A stretch of 5,190 nt of DNA from an uncultured bacterium (GCA_937923585.1 CALDSM010000574.1:1-5190); one strand, 5' to 3'; shown: positions 1-5,190, counted from the stretch's first letter. Numbers and translations are program-made. The notes: generated by a model not told the origin, from the sequence alone.

Positions 1-1
1 T

Positions 2-352
2 GGCGGGTTGCTGACCTGCCTTGCGGTTGCGGGCTGCGCGACGACGCCGGCGCAGCAGGGTGCGCTGGGGCTGGGCGCCGTCGGCGCCGGGGCGGGCGCG
101 ATTATCGGCAACCAGTCCGGCCACACCGGCGAGGGCGCGCTGATTGGCGCGGGCGTAGGGGCGCTGACGGGCGCGCTGGTGGGCGATGCCATTGAGCATT
201 CGACTCCGCCGCCCCCGCCGGTTTATCATGCTCCCGTTTACAACGCTCCCGGCCCGCCGCCGCCCCCGCCGCCGACGGGATACTGGACAACGCGGGTGGT
301 CACCGGTCCCACAGGGGAACGCTATGAGCAGCGGGTCTGGGTCACCAGATGA
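2..352 (+). CDS. Glycine-zipper outer-membrane lipoprotein, 5' end outside window
   Basis: This is the C-terminal part of a small exported lipoprotein. The frame is already open at base 2. The visible hydrophobic run ends in a lipobox, Val-Ala-Gly-Cys, with the lipidated cysteine at bases 35-37, leaving a mature chain of about 105 residues. A TTG at base 8 would give a signal peptide far too short and without positive charges, so the true start lies upstream. After the cysteine comes a glycine/alanine-rich segment (about bases 59-187) with the GxxxG-type spacing of Gly-zipper/YMGG-like proteins, then two proline runs (about 203-277), then a short Tyr/Trp/Arg-rich tail. Such proteins are usually anchored in the outer membrane of Gram-negative bacteria; their exact role is mostly unknown. 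The last 29 bases overlap the next gene, suggesting co-transcription. GC content is much higher than in the genes after base 1075. Confidence 0.82.
   Translation, partial: GGLLTCLAVAGCATTPAQQGALGLGAVGAGAGAIIGNQSGHTGEGALIGAGVGALTGALVGDAIEHSTPPPPPVYHAPVYNAPGPPPPPPPTGYWTTRVVTGPTGERYEQRVWVTR
313..318 (+). promoter_or_regulatory. Ribosome binding site of the membrane-protein gene
   Basis: AGGGGA lies five bases before the ATG at 324, inside the end of the lipoprotein gene. It selects that ATG over the upstream starts of the same open frame (from 186), whose extra N-terminal peptide would be an arginine-rich shadow of the lipoprotein's proline-coding stretch. Confidence 0.6.
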
Positions 353-752
353 GAATGAGAACAAGCCGCTTCCGGGCACCGAGTTCTTGACACGACGCGG
401 CTGGCGCGCCGTGGGCATTGCCAGTGTGCTGGCCGCCGCCGTGATGGCGTGGAACGGTGTGGCCTTCATCAGCGGGGGCTGGCCGTGGCTGGCCTTGTTC
501 GCCTATTGGGGGACCGTGGTGCTTCTGGTCATCGTGGCGGTCTACACGGTGCTGCTCGACCTCCGCTTCACCCATATGCACTACGTCCTGGCCGAGCGGG
601 AGATCTTCATGGAAACGCTCGGCAGTGAGGAATTTCGCCGGGAAATCCGCCGGGTGACGGCCGGCACCCCCTGCGCCGGAACGGCGGAACCCGTTGAGAA
701 TGACCCCCAAGATCGGCCCGAAGAACCGCCCGCGAATAACTGCCACGGATGA
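324..752 (+). CDS. Small membrane protein with two transmembrane helices, function unknown
   Basis: This encodes 142 residues. I do not recognise the family. A polar N-terminus (about residues 1-23) leads through an Arg-Arg pair into a first hydrophobic helix (about 28-49). A short Gly-Gly-Trp turn follows, then a second helix (about 53-80). After it comes a charged, probably helical stretch (about 81-111, rich in Glu and Arg) and a proline/glutamate-rich tail. The positive charges before helix 1 and after helix 2 suggest a hairpin in the inner membrane with both ends in the cytoplasm. The start at 324 is chosen for its AGGGGA ribosome site and because translation then begins just before the lipoprotein stop at 352, which fits translational coupling. 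Composition matches the upstream lipoprotein, so it probably belongs to the native chromosome and not to the island. It could be a cell-envelope accessory protein, but nothing in the sequence says more. Confidence 0.72.
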   Translation: MSSGSGSPDENENKPLPGTEFLTRRGWRAVGIASVLAAAVMAWNGVAFISGGWPWLALFAYWGTVVLLVIVAVYTVLLDLRFTHMHYVLAEREIFMETLGSEEFRREIRRVTAGTPCAGTAEPVENDPQDRPEEPPANNCHG

Positions 753-776
753 CGATATAAAAAGGGGCTGTATAAG

Positions 777-799
777 TAGACGGTGACTGTCCCCGTCTA
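777..799. repeat. Near-perfect 23-base palindrome
   Basis: The left arm TAGACGGTGAC (777-787) and right arm GTCCCCGTCTA (789-799) surround a central T at 788. Ten of eleven base pairs match; only 784/792 fails. The right arm is followed by AAAA and not a T run, so it does not look like a plus-strand terminator. It could be the operator of a dimeric repressor or a REP-like dispersed palindrome. Only a genome-wide count would tell these apart. Confidence 0.75.
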
Positions 800-818
800 A
801 AACGCCCGTCTAAAACGC
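793..818. repeat. Two perfect tandem copies of a 13-base unit
   Basis: The unit CCGTCTAAAACGC occurs at 793-805 and again at 806-818 with no mismatch. The first copy begins within the right arm of the palindrome at 777-799, so the repeat may have arisen by slippage or duplication at the edge of that element. Confidence 0.85.
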
Positions 819-826
819 ACTGGGCA

Positions 827-847
827 TGACGTGAGACGAGCACGTCA
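827..847. repeat. Second inverted repeat, 7-base arms with 7-base loop
   Basis: TGACGTG (827-833) and CACGTCA (841-847) are perfect reverse complements around AGACGAG. There is no following T tract, so it is not a typical intrinsic terminator. It may be a protein binding site or part of the same repeat element as the palindrome 28 bases upstream. Confidence 0.6.
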
Positions 848-1065
848 AGAAACGGTTGTCAAGACGGAAAATGGGAAGCGTCCCTTTCTTCCCGGCCGGT
901 CAGCGGGGCGCCTCGGTATTATCGCGTCAGTCTACGAGAAGTGTATTATTATCGAACATCACAGCATGGTCTGAGTGTCGTCGTGCAACGGCGGGTTACG
1001 GCCTATTACTAGGGGACTGTTGTTGCGGTTGTCAAAACACAAGGTGTATAGATCAAGAAGAGTAT

Positions 1066-1069
1066 GGAG
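1066..1069 (+). promoter_or_regulatory. Ribosome binding site fixing the start at 1075
   Basis: GGAG lies five bases before the ATG at 1075, preceded by a purine-rich stretch. No comparable site precedes the TTG at 856 in the same frame. The ATG at 1064 is in another frame. Confidence 0.6.
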
Positions 1070-1074
1070 AACGC

Positions 1075-1899
1075 ATGGAATTCTCAGTTGAGATAACAGA
1101 TCAGGTTCGCGAGTTGTACGCTTCTACAAAAGCAGAAGCACAGCGTCTCAAGTCAGAGGCGGATGCAGCATTTCAAACAGAGAAAACGTGGGCGGAATTA
1201 AGGGACTGTTTGGCGAAAGGCTGGGCCTTGCACCTCCTGTCGCTGCTGGAAAGAGAAGCCCCGCGCCTTAAGATGATGAGAGCGCAAGGCCATCCGGCAA
1301 TACCAGTAATAGAGGAGGCCTACCGCTCGGCAACGCAAGAAGCTGACCGCATGTTTCGCCGATTTCCCTCATTCTTGGAAGATGCTTTCCGTGAGAGCGG
1401 CCTGTCCCTAGACGCGACCAGTCGGCATCCGAAATATACCTTGCAGGAAGGATTTTTTCGGATTGAAATAGATGAGAAGAAGCGAACTGCGCGCCTATCG
1501 GATTACGAAGGGCGTCTGGCCGAGTTGCCGGCGGACATTGAGGCCATCGTTGAGAACGTTCAGAGAGAGCATAAACGTGTCTTTGGAAGGGCTTGCGATG
1601 GGTTGAAGTTTCTCAAGTCTCTACGCGCTCAATACAAGGCGATAATCAAGAAAGAGAAGCGCCCCGACGGTTCAAGCGTTCCGATTCGCCACGTCACACG
1701 GAAACTTGGAAAGAATGTGAAAGGGTTCCGAACGGATGAATTTCTGGTGGACCTATCACGGCTTGCACAGGAAGGCCCGTTTGAGGTTGAAGGGCGGCGT
1801 CTCGATTTGCAGCAAACTAAAGACACCCATGAGGGAATGCTCCTACATGGCGCCGCCGGCCGCGGCTATATCGGCTTTATCGTCTTCAAGGAGGTGTGA
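1075..1899 (+). CDS. Uncharacterised 274-residue first protein of the ATPase-helicase operon
   Basis: I do not recognise this family and see no catalytic motif. The protein is soluble, charged and mostly helical. Residues about 5-45 look like a short coiled coil (Glu/Lys/Ala-rich), followed by a helical region with an aromatic/arginine cluster (about 90-105). Residues about 124-145 alternate in a beta-like pattern (Gly-Phe-Phe-Arg-Ile-Glu-Ile). Two further helices and a basic patch rich in Lys and Arg (about 181-217) follow. The end has the pattern Gly-x-Gly-Tyr-Ile-Gly-Phe-Ile-Val-Phe (263-271). The basic patch could bind nucleic acid; that is inference. The gene is the first of the operon and lies two bases before the first ATPase start, which points to a shared role. 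It has no visible TerB, methyltransferase, phosphatase or nuclease signature. It could be a recognition or adaptor subunit. The call that it is a real gene is firm; its function is open. Confidence 0.8.
   Translation: MEFSVEITDQVRELYASTKAEAQRLKSEADAAFQTEKTWAELRDCLAKGWALHLLSLLEREAPRLKMMRAQGHPAIPVIEEAYRSATQEADRMFRRFPSFLEDAFRESGLSLDATSRHPKYTLQEGFFRIEIDEKKRTARLSDYEGRLAELPADIEAIVENVQREHKRVFGRACDGLKFLKSLRAQYKAIIKKEKRPDGSSVPIRHVTRKLGKNVKGFRTDEFLVDLSRLAQEGPFEVEGRRLDLQQTKDTHEGMLLHGAAGRGYIGFIVFKEV
1888..1895 (+). promoter_or_regulatory. Perfect Shine-Dalgarno selecting a TTG start at 1902
   Basis: AAGGAGGT is complementary to the standard 16S 3' end over eight bases. It touches the GTG at 1896 with no spacer, so that codon cannot be used efficiently, but it is six bases from the in-frame TTG at 1902. 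The site lies inside the last codons of the preceding gene, so translation of the two genes may be linked. Confidence 0.8.
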
Positions 1900-1901
1900 C
1901 A

Positions 1902-3167
1902 TTGGACAAGCGGGCAGTGGCAACACAGGTTGTAGAATCACTTCGCAAGGGAATCCCGCCTCAGCGAGGAGTCGAATCCTACTCCGTGGGCAAGGAGAAA
2001 CTCATGGAAGGAGTCCGCAAATTCCATCTAACTGGTATAGCGGATCGCGGTATCATCCGATTCGTCAGTGGTTCATGGGGTGCTGGAAAGACCCATTTCT
2101 TTAGGCAGCTTCGAGAGGCAGCCTTTCAAAGCGACTGTCTGGTCTCTAATGTCGAGCTGGATGTCAGCAGCGCCATGTTAAACAAGTTTGAGAGCGTTTT
2201 CGCTGCTATTGTCCGGCAGATTGCCACGCCCTCTTACTACTCAGGGCATACAACGCTTGAGGCTGCGCCATTCGGCACGGTGGTTCGTGAATCTCTTGCA
2301 TGGCTAGCCACGGATTCTCGAGTGATTGGTGATGAAATCCCCTTCGAGCAATACACCAAAGCCACCGAGGCACTGATGGCCGACCACGGTATCGACATCG
2401 ACTTCAAGAAGATGATTCAGAAGTACTGGGAAACCTTCCTCCCAGAAGCCCCCAATCCCGCCATGATAGAACAAACACGCGGCGAAATACTCCAGTGGTT
2501 TAGTGGAGAGGGAACCGTCGGATCTTTTCGCAAGCGGTTTGGCGTTACCAAGATCGTATCGAAAGACAACGCCAAGTTGATGCTTCAGTCACTCGCAGCA
2601 TTCGTTCGCCTTTCCGGCTACAGGGGTTTGCTCATCCTGTTCGATGAGGCGGAGACAGCCTATTCGGTCATGCGCAAATCTGCATTGCGCGATGCTCATA
2701 ACAATCTCTTGTCCCTCATCAACAACATCGAAACGCTTCCCGGTCTCTTTCTTATCTATGCCACCACTCCGGACTTCTTTTCGGACCCCAAACATGGCAT
2801 CGTCGTCTATGGCGCTCTCTCCGGTAGGATTGGCAAGCCTGAGGAACGTCATCCCCGCGCGCTGGACAATATCTGGAACCTCGACGCGGTTGAAACGAAA
2901 CTTGACGACTATCAGGAGGCTGCGCGCAAGATTCGCGCCGTTTACGCTATGGCCTACCCGGAGGACGAATCGGCCTTGCCTAGCGAGCCTGCGGTAGCGG
3001 ACAAGGTGGCCGAATTGTTCAGCATGCATCCGTCGCTTGCTGCCGTTCGCTTCTGGCGTCTTCTAGTGAAGGCGCTCATTACTGATTTTGACGATCACAT
3101 GGAAGGCGAACCGCGAAAAACAGAAAGACTCTACGAGGATGTGATGGACCGGCTCCGGGAGGACTGA
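1902..3167 (+). CDS. P-loop ATPase of the DUF2791 / BrxD type, copy A
   Basis: This encodes a 421-residue ATPase of the family found in BREX systems (BrxD) and related ATPase-helicase loci. From the TTG start, an N-terminal block ending in Glu-Ser-Leu-Arg-Lys-Gly-Ile-Pro-Pro (12-20) precedes the Walker A motif GSWGAGKT (57-64). The Walker B strand ends in Phe-Asp-Glu-Ala-Glu (247-251, Asp248/Glu249 catalytic). A sensor-like strand Ala-Thr-Thr-Pro-Asp-Phe-Phe (287-293) follows, then Tyr-x-x-Leu-x-x-Arg (303-309), where Arg309 could serve as an arginine finger. About 100 helical residues close the protein. All key nucleotide-binding residues are present, so it should hydrolyse ATP. The TTG start is preferred over GTG 1896 because of the ribosome site and because the product then begins Met-Asp, as in copy B. 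It probably works with copy B and the helicase on DNA. Family placement rests on motifs read by eye. Confidence 0.82.
   Translation: MDKRAVATQVVESLRKGIPPQRGVESYSVGKEKLMEGVRKFHLTGIADRGIIRFVSGSWGAGKTHFFRQLREAAFQSDCLVSNVELDVSSAMLNKFESVFAAIVRQIATPSYYSGHTTLEAAPFGTVVRESLAWLATDSRVIGDEIPFEQYTKATEALMADHGIDIDFKKMIQKYWETFLPEAPNPAMIEQTRGEILQWFSGEGTVGSFRKRFGVTKIVSKDNAKLMLQSLAAFVRLSGYRGLLILFDEAETAYSVMRKSALRDAHNNLLSLINNIETLPGLFLIYATTPDFFSDPKHGIVVYGALSGRIGKPEERHPRALDNIWNLDAVETKLDDYQEAARKIRAVYAMAYPEDESALPSEPAVADKVAELFSMHPSLAAVRFWRLLVKALITDFDDHMEGEPRKTERLYEDVMDRLRED
3157..3162 (+). promoter_or_regulatory. Ribosome binding site of ATPase copy B
   Basis: GGGAGG sits eight bases before the ATG at 3171 and lies inside the last codons of copy A, three bases of non-coding DNA separating the two genes. 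Confidence 0.6.
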
Positions 3168-3170
3168 GTC

Positions 3171-4355
3171 ATGGATGCCTCTCAGGCACAGCGGGTAATT
3201 GAATCACTTCGGAAAGGCATCCCGCCGGACGGATTTGTCCGACATTTCACCGTTGGGCGGAGCAAGGAAATCAGTGAACTTCAGCAACGGCTCCAGGATT
3301 GTGCAGGAACAGCTCTATTGCTCAAGGCCAATTATGGATCTGGAAAAACGCACTTGTTGAGGTTCATCCGCGAAGAAGCGCTGGCCCAAAACTATGCCGT
3401 TAGTGTCGTGACTTTGGATTCAAGCGCTAACGTCAGATTCAACCGAATGGATCAAATGCTTGGTGCCATTTGCCGCAATATTGAGATTCCCGGAGCACAT
3501 GGAGTAAAGGGGGTGCGATATTTTCTTGAATCCCTTAAGGAAAAGATCCAAGAAGAAGCTGACGGCGAATTCTGGACGAAACTTTCAAATGGGGGGAAGT
3601 GGGACTATTCACAGTGCCTACAGAGCCGAGCCCTATTCGTGGCGGTTCGAGCTTGGGTCTTTGATGATAGGGATGTGTGCCTTCTTATCGAGGACTGGCT
3701 GCTAAATCCGTGGCAGTACAAGACCGAGCGGAAGAGGCTATATCTAACTCTAGTCGAGAACATGCGAAGACACTTTCGAGATCCAAGGTCTGCTGCGAAG
3801 TTCTACGCCGATGAGGTGTTTACTTTCCACACGAATGGCTACGCGCAAAGCTGGGCAACCGTGCGCGATCTCGACTGTCTTGCTCGTGCAGCAGGAATGC
3901 AGGGTCTTATCATCCTCTTCGATGAGTACGAGGATGTGATCACGAATTTGAAAAATGTATCACACCAAGAAGCGGCTTTCTGGAATCTGTTCGATTTCTT
4001 TTCGGGGCAAGCGTTTCCGGTCAAGACATTCTATGCAGTGACACCTGATTTCGTGGAGAAGTGCAAGAACAGATTATCGGCAAAGGGAAGATGGGATTTC
4101 GACTTCTCACGGTTTGATGCATTGCCAAGATTCGAAATGTCACCACTCGATCTCAGCCACCTAGTCGATCTAGGAAAGAGGATCGCTTCGGTTCATGCTT
4201 TGGCTTATGGTTGGAATAGTCAGGCGGCGGTTAGCGGAAGTGATATCAGTGCTTGGATGCAGGAAGCCACAAGGGTTCAAGTTCAGGACAGAACAAGGCA
4301 TGCGATCACTCTGGCCGTTAAACAATTGGACAGTATTTGTCAGGATGACGAATGA
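3171..4355 (+). CDS. P-loop ATPase of the DUF2791 / BrxD type, copy B
   Basis: This encodes a 394-residue paralogue of copy A. The N-terminal block Glu-Ser-Leu-Arg-Lys-Gly-Ile-Pro-Pro (11-19) is identical. Walker A reads ANYGSGKT (53-60), with alanine where the classical first glycine stands; Gly58, Lys59 and Thr60 are intact. Walker B ends Phe-Asp-Glu-Tyr-Glu (250-254). The sensor-like strand is Ala-Val-Thr-Pro-Asp-Phe (289-294). After it the Tyr-x-x-Leu-x-x-Arg pattern of copy A is missing and replaced by an aromatic/basic stretch (about 307-322). The region between Walker A and B (about 105-235) is Trp- and aromatic-rich and shows little resemblance to copy A. The C-terminus is helical with several arginines (about 368-378). 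It probably pairs with copy A in a mixed assembly, and could be the less active or substrate-binding partner; that is inference. Its stop overlaps the helicase start in ATGA, which suggests coupled production of the two. Confidence 0.8.
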   Translation: MDASQAQRVIESLRKGIPPDGFVRHFTVGRSKEISELQQRLQDCAGTALLLKANYGSGKTHLLRFIREEALAQNYAVSVVTLDSSANVRFNRMDQMLGAICRNIEIPGAHGVKGVRYFLESLKEKIQEEADGEFWTKLSNGGKWDYSQCLQSRALFVAVRAWVFDDRDVCLLIEDWLLNPWQYKTERKRLYLTLVENMRRHFRDPRSAAKFYADEVFTFHTNGYAQSWATVRDLDCLARAAGMQGLIILFDEYEDVITNLKNVSHQEAAFWNLFDFFSGQAFPVKTFYAVTPDFVEKCKNRLSAKGRWDFDFSRFDALPRFEMSPLDLSHLVDLGKRIASVHALAYGWNSQAAVSGSDISAWMQEATRVQVQDRTRHAITLAVKQLDSICQDDE

Positions 4356-5190
4356 CAAACCAACTGGACAAGACCATTGCGACCGCATTCTATGGCCGCT
4401 TTCCTGAACTGCGAGAAGCTCAAGAAGCGGCCATTGAGCCATTACTGTCCGGTCGTAATGTGGTTCTGACCTCCGGTACGGGTTCAGGCAAGACCGAGGC
4501 AGTAATGGCTCCCTTGGTGAGTAAATATTGGCGGGACGCCATTAGGGACGATTGTCTTTTTCTCCTTTACATTGCGCCGACCAAGGCACTTGTCAACGAC
4601 TTGGAGAGACGGCTCCACCCACCTTTGGCCACTCTTAATCTGCGCATTGGAGTGCGACACGGTGACCGCGACGATTTGAAAAGCGGGGCGGTTCCGCATG
4701 TTCTGATCACCACTCCGGAATCGCTTGACGTGATGCTTTTCCGGAAGGATTCAGCACTTCAGTCTTTGCGAGCCGTTGTCATTGATGAGGTTCATCTGCT
4801 TTTCAGCACGCAACGCGGGCTTCAGCTTTCCATACTCTTGCAGCGATTGCAGAAGGTCTTACCCAACAGTCTTCAATGGACTGCACTATCCGCGACGGTG
4901 GGCGACCTGTCCCATATCCGGGACTTTCTTATGGGACCAGCGGCTGACGCCGAATTGCTTGCATTTTCGGCGACACGTGTGATTGATGCTCAAATTCGGC
5001 ATATCGCAAGTCCGAACCAATTCCTGGCGCTTGTGCAGAAGATGATAGCTGGCAGGGCGACGAAACTGCTCGTGTTTGCGAACTCCCGCCGCGAATGCGA
5101 AAGTCTCGCGGGTGCGTTACAGCATGACAAGTTCTTGCGGCATAGCGTGTTTGTGCACTATTCGTCCTTGTCACCTGAAGTGCGCTTGGA
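4352..5190 (+). CDS. Lhr-like superfamily 2 DExH helicase (BrxHI-like), 3' end outside window
   Basis: The gene starts at ATG 4352, overlapping the previous stop by four bases, with AGGA at 4342-4345 as ribosome site. It stays open to the window end: 279 codons plus two bases. Helicase motifs appear in the right order: Q-motif-like Arg-Glu-Ala-Gln (21-24), motif I SGTGSGKT (41-48), Ia Pro-Thr-Lys-Ala-Leu (76-80), Ib Thr-Thr-Pro-Glu-Ser (120-124), II Asp-Glu-Val-His (145-148), III Ser-Ala-Thr (180-182), then in the second RecA domain IV Leu-Val-Phe-Ala-Asn-Ser-Arg (240-246) and His-Tyr-Ser-Ser-Leu-Ser (269-274). The DEVH box and the His-Gly-Asp segment (103-105) fit Lhr-type ATP-dependent DNA/RNA helicases, including BrxHI of type 2 BREX; an MrfA/YprA-type helicase is a less likely alternative. 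Motifs V and VI and any C-terminal domain lie beyond the window. It should be the motor of the module, with the two ATPases as partners. Confidence 0.9.
   Translation, partial: MTNQLDKTIATAFYGRFPELREAQEAAIEPLLSGRNVVLTSGTGSGKTEAVMAPLVSKYWRDAIRDDCLFLLYIAPTKALVNDLERRLHPPLATLNLRIGVRHGDRDDLKSGAVPHVLITTPESLDVMLFRKDSALQSLRAVVIDEVHLLFSTQRGLQLSILLQRLQKVLPNSLQWTALSATVGDLSHIRDFLMGPAADAELLAFSATRVIDAQIRHIASPNQFLALVQKMIAGRATKLLVFANSRRECESLAGALQHDKFLRHSVFVHYSSLSPEVRL

Larger units (their letters stand above)
753..1074. other. Non-coding spacer and probable island junction
   Basis: These 322 bases separate the GC-rich envelope genes from the ATPase-helicase operon. I see no convincing gene. The frame leading into the next CDS is open from a TTG at 856, but its translation is Arg/Ser/Cys-rich and unlike a protein, and the ribosome site fits the ATG at 1075. 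The spacer holds a 23-base palindrome, a 13-base tandem repeat and a second inverted repeat, described separately. AT-rich blocks resembling -10 boxes occur at 917-922 and 944-952 (TATTAT), but no good -35 partner sits at the right distance. A weak TTGCGG...TATAGA pair (1023-1028 and 1047-1052, spacing 18) is the nearest candidate to the operon. No tRNA, integrase or clear intrinsic terminator is visible. A promoter for the downstream operon must lie here or further upstream. Confidence 0.6.

Noticed and set aside
186..323. N-terminal extension of the membrane protein within the lipoprotein gene
   Set aside because: The peptide is an arginine/proline shadow of the GC-rich lipoprotein coding sequence; the AGGGGA site supports ATG 324.
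342..746. Minus-strand frame of 134 codons opposite the membrane protein
   Set aside because: It mirrors a high-GC plus-strand gene, is rich in His/Gly/Arg, and has no ribosome site or recognisable motif.
777..850. Intrinsic terminator for the envelope genes
   Set aside because: Neither hairpin is followed by a T run on the plus strand; the first is followed by AAAA and the second by AGAAACGG.
856..1074. N-terminal extension of the 274-residue protein from a TTG at 856
   Set aside because: The added 73 residues are Arg/Ser/Cys-rich with no protein-like pattern, no ribosome site precedes 856, and GGAG is well placed before ATG 1075.
753..1074. CRISPR array, tRNA or attachment site in the spacer
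   Set aside because: Only two 13-base tandem copies without spacers are present, no cloverleaf or anticodon arm could be found, and no integrase or matching flanking repeat is seen.
1075..1899. TerB-domain protein as the first gene, as in some ATPase-helicase loci
   Set aside because: I see no TerB-like acidic helical pattern; the protein has a basic central part and a beta-like C-terminus.
1896..1901. GTG start for ATPase copy A
   Set aside because: The Shine-Dalgarno directly abuts it with no spacer, whereas TTG 1902 has a six-base spacer and gives the Met-Asp start seen in copy B.
2589..3029. Minus-strand frame of 146 codons opposite ATPase copy A
   Set aside because: It lies antisense to the Walker B and sensor region of a clear ATPase and shows no family features.
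4170..4982. Short frames on both strands across the ATPase B / helicase junction
   Set aside because: They are out-of-frame readings of a continuous helicase reading frame starting at 4352 that has all expected motifs.

Overview
The window joins two different pieces of DNA. Bases 1 to about 752 are GC-rich (45 of 60 bases in the first line, 40 of 60 in 481-540). They carry the end of a glycine-zipper lipoprotein gene and an overlapping gene for a small two-helix membrane protein. A lipobox followed by a glycine zipper points to a Gram-negative, diderm bacterium with a high-GC chromosome. The sequence does not allow a closer assignment.

Bases 753-1074 hold no convincing gene. This spacer contains a near-perfect 23-base palindrome (777-799), a 13-base tandem duplication sharing the palindrome's right arm (793-818), and a second inverted repeat (827-847). 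Base composition shifts across this spacer: sampled lines further on are about 45-47% G+C (27 of 60 in 1441-1500, 28 of 60 in 3421-3480). This suggests an acquired island that begins in or near the spacer.

Bases 1075-5190 form one tightly packed plus-strand operon that continues past the window. In order it encodes a 274-residue protein I do not recognise, two related but diverged P-loop ATPases of the DUF2791 / BrxD type (421 and 394 residues), and the N-terminal 279 residues of an Lhr-like superfamily 2 DExH helicase. Gene spacing is 2 bases, 3 bases and a 4-base ATGA overlap. The helicase gene has no stop inside the window.

A BrxD-type ATPase next to an Lhr-like helicase is known from type 2 BREX (BrxD-BrxHI) and from related ATPase-helicase neighbourhoods, some linked to TerB-domain proteins. 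Here the ATPase is duplicated and the first gene is an unknown protein. No PglX methyltransferase, PglZ phosphatase or PglW kinase is visible. My inference is a BREX-related or stand-alone anti-mobile-element module with an unusual composition: the paired ATPases would load or control the helicase on nucleic acid, and the 274-residue protein would be an accessory or recognition subunit. The function is not proven by the sequence, and what lies downstream of 5190 is decisive.
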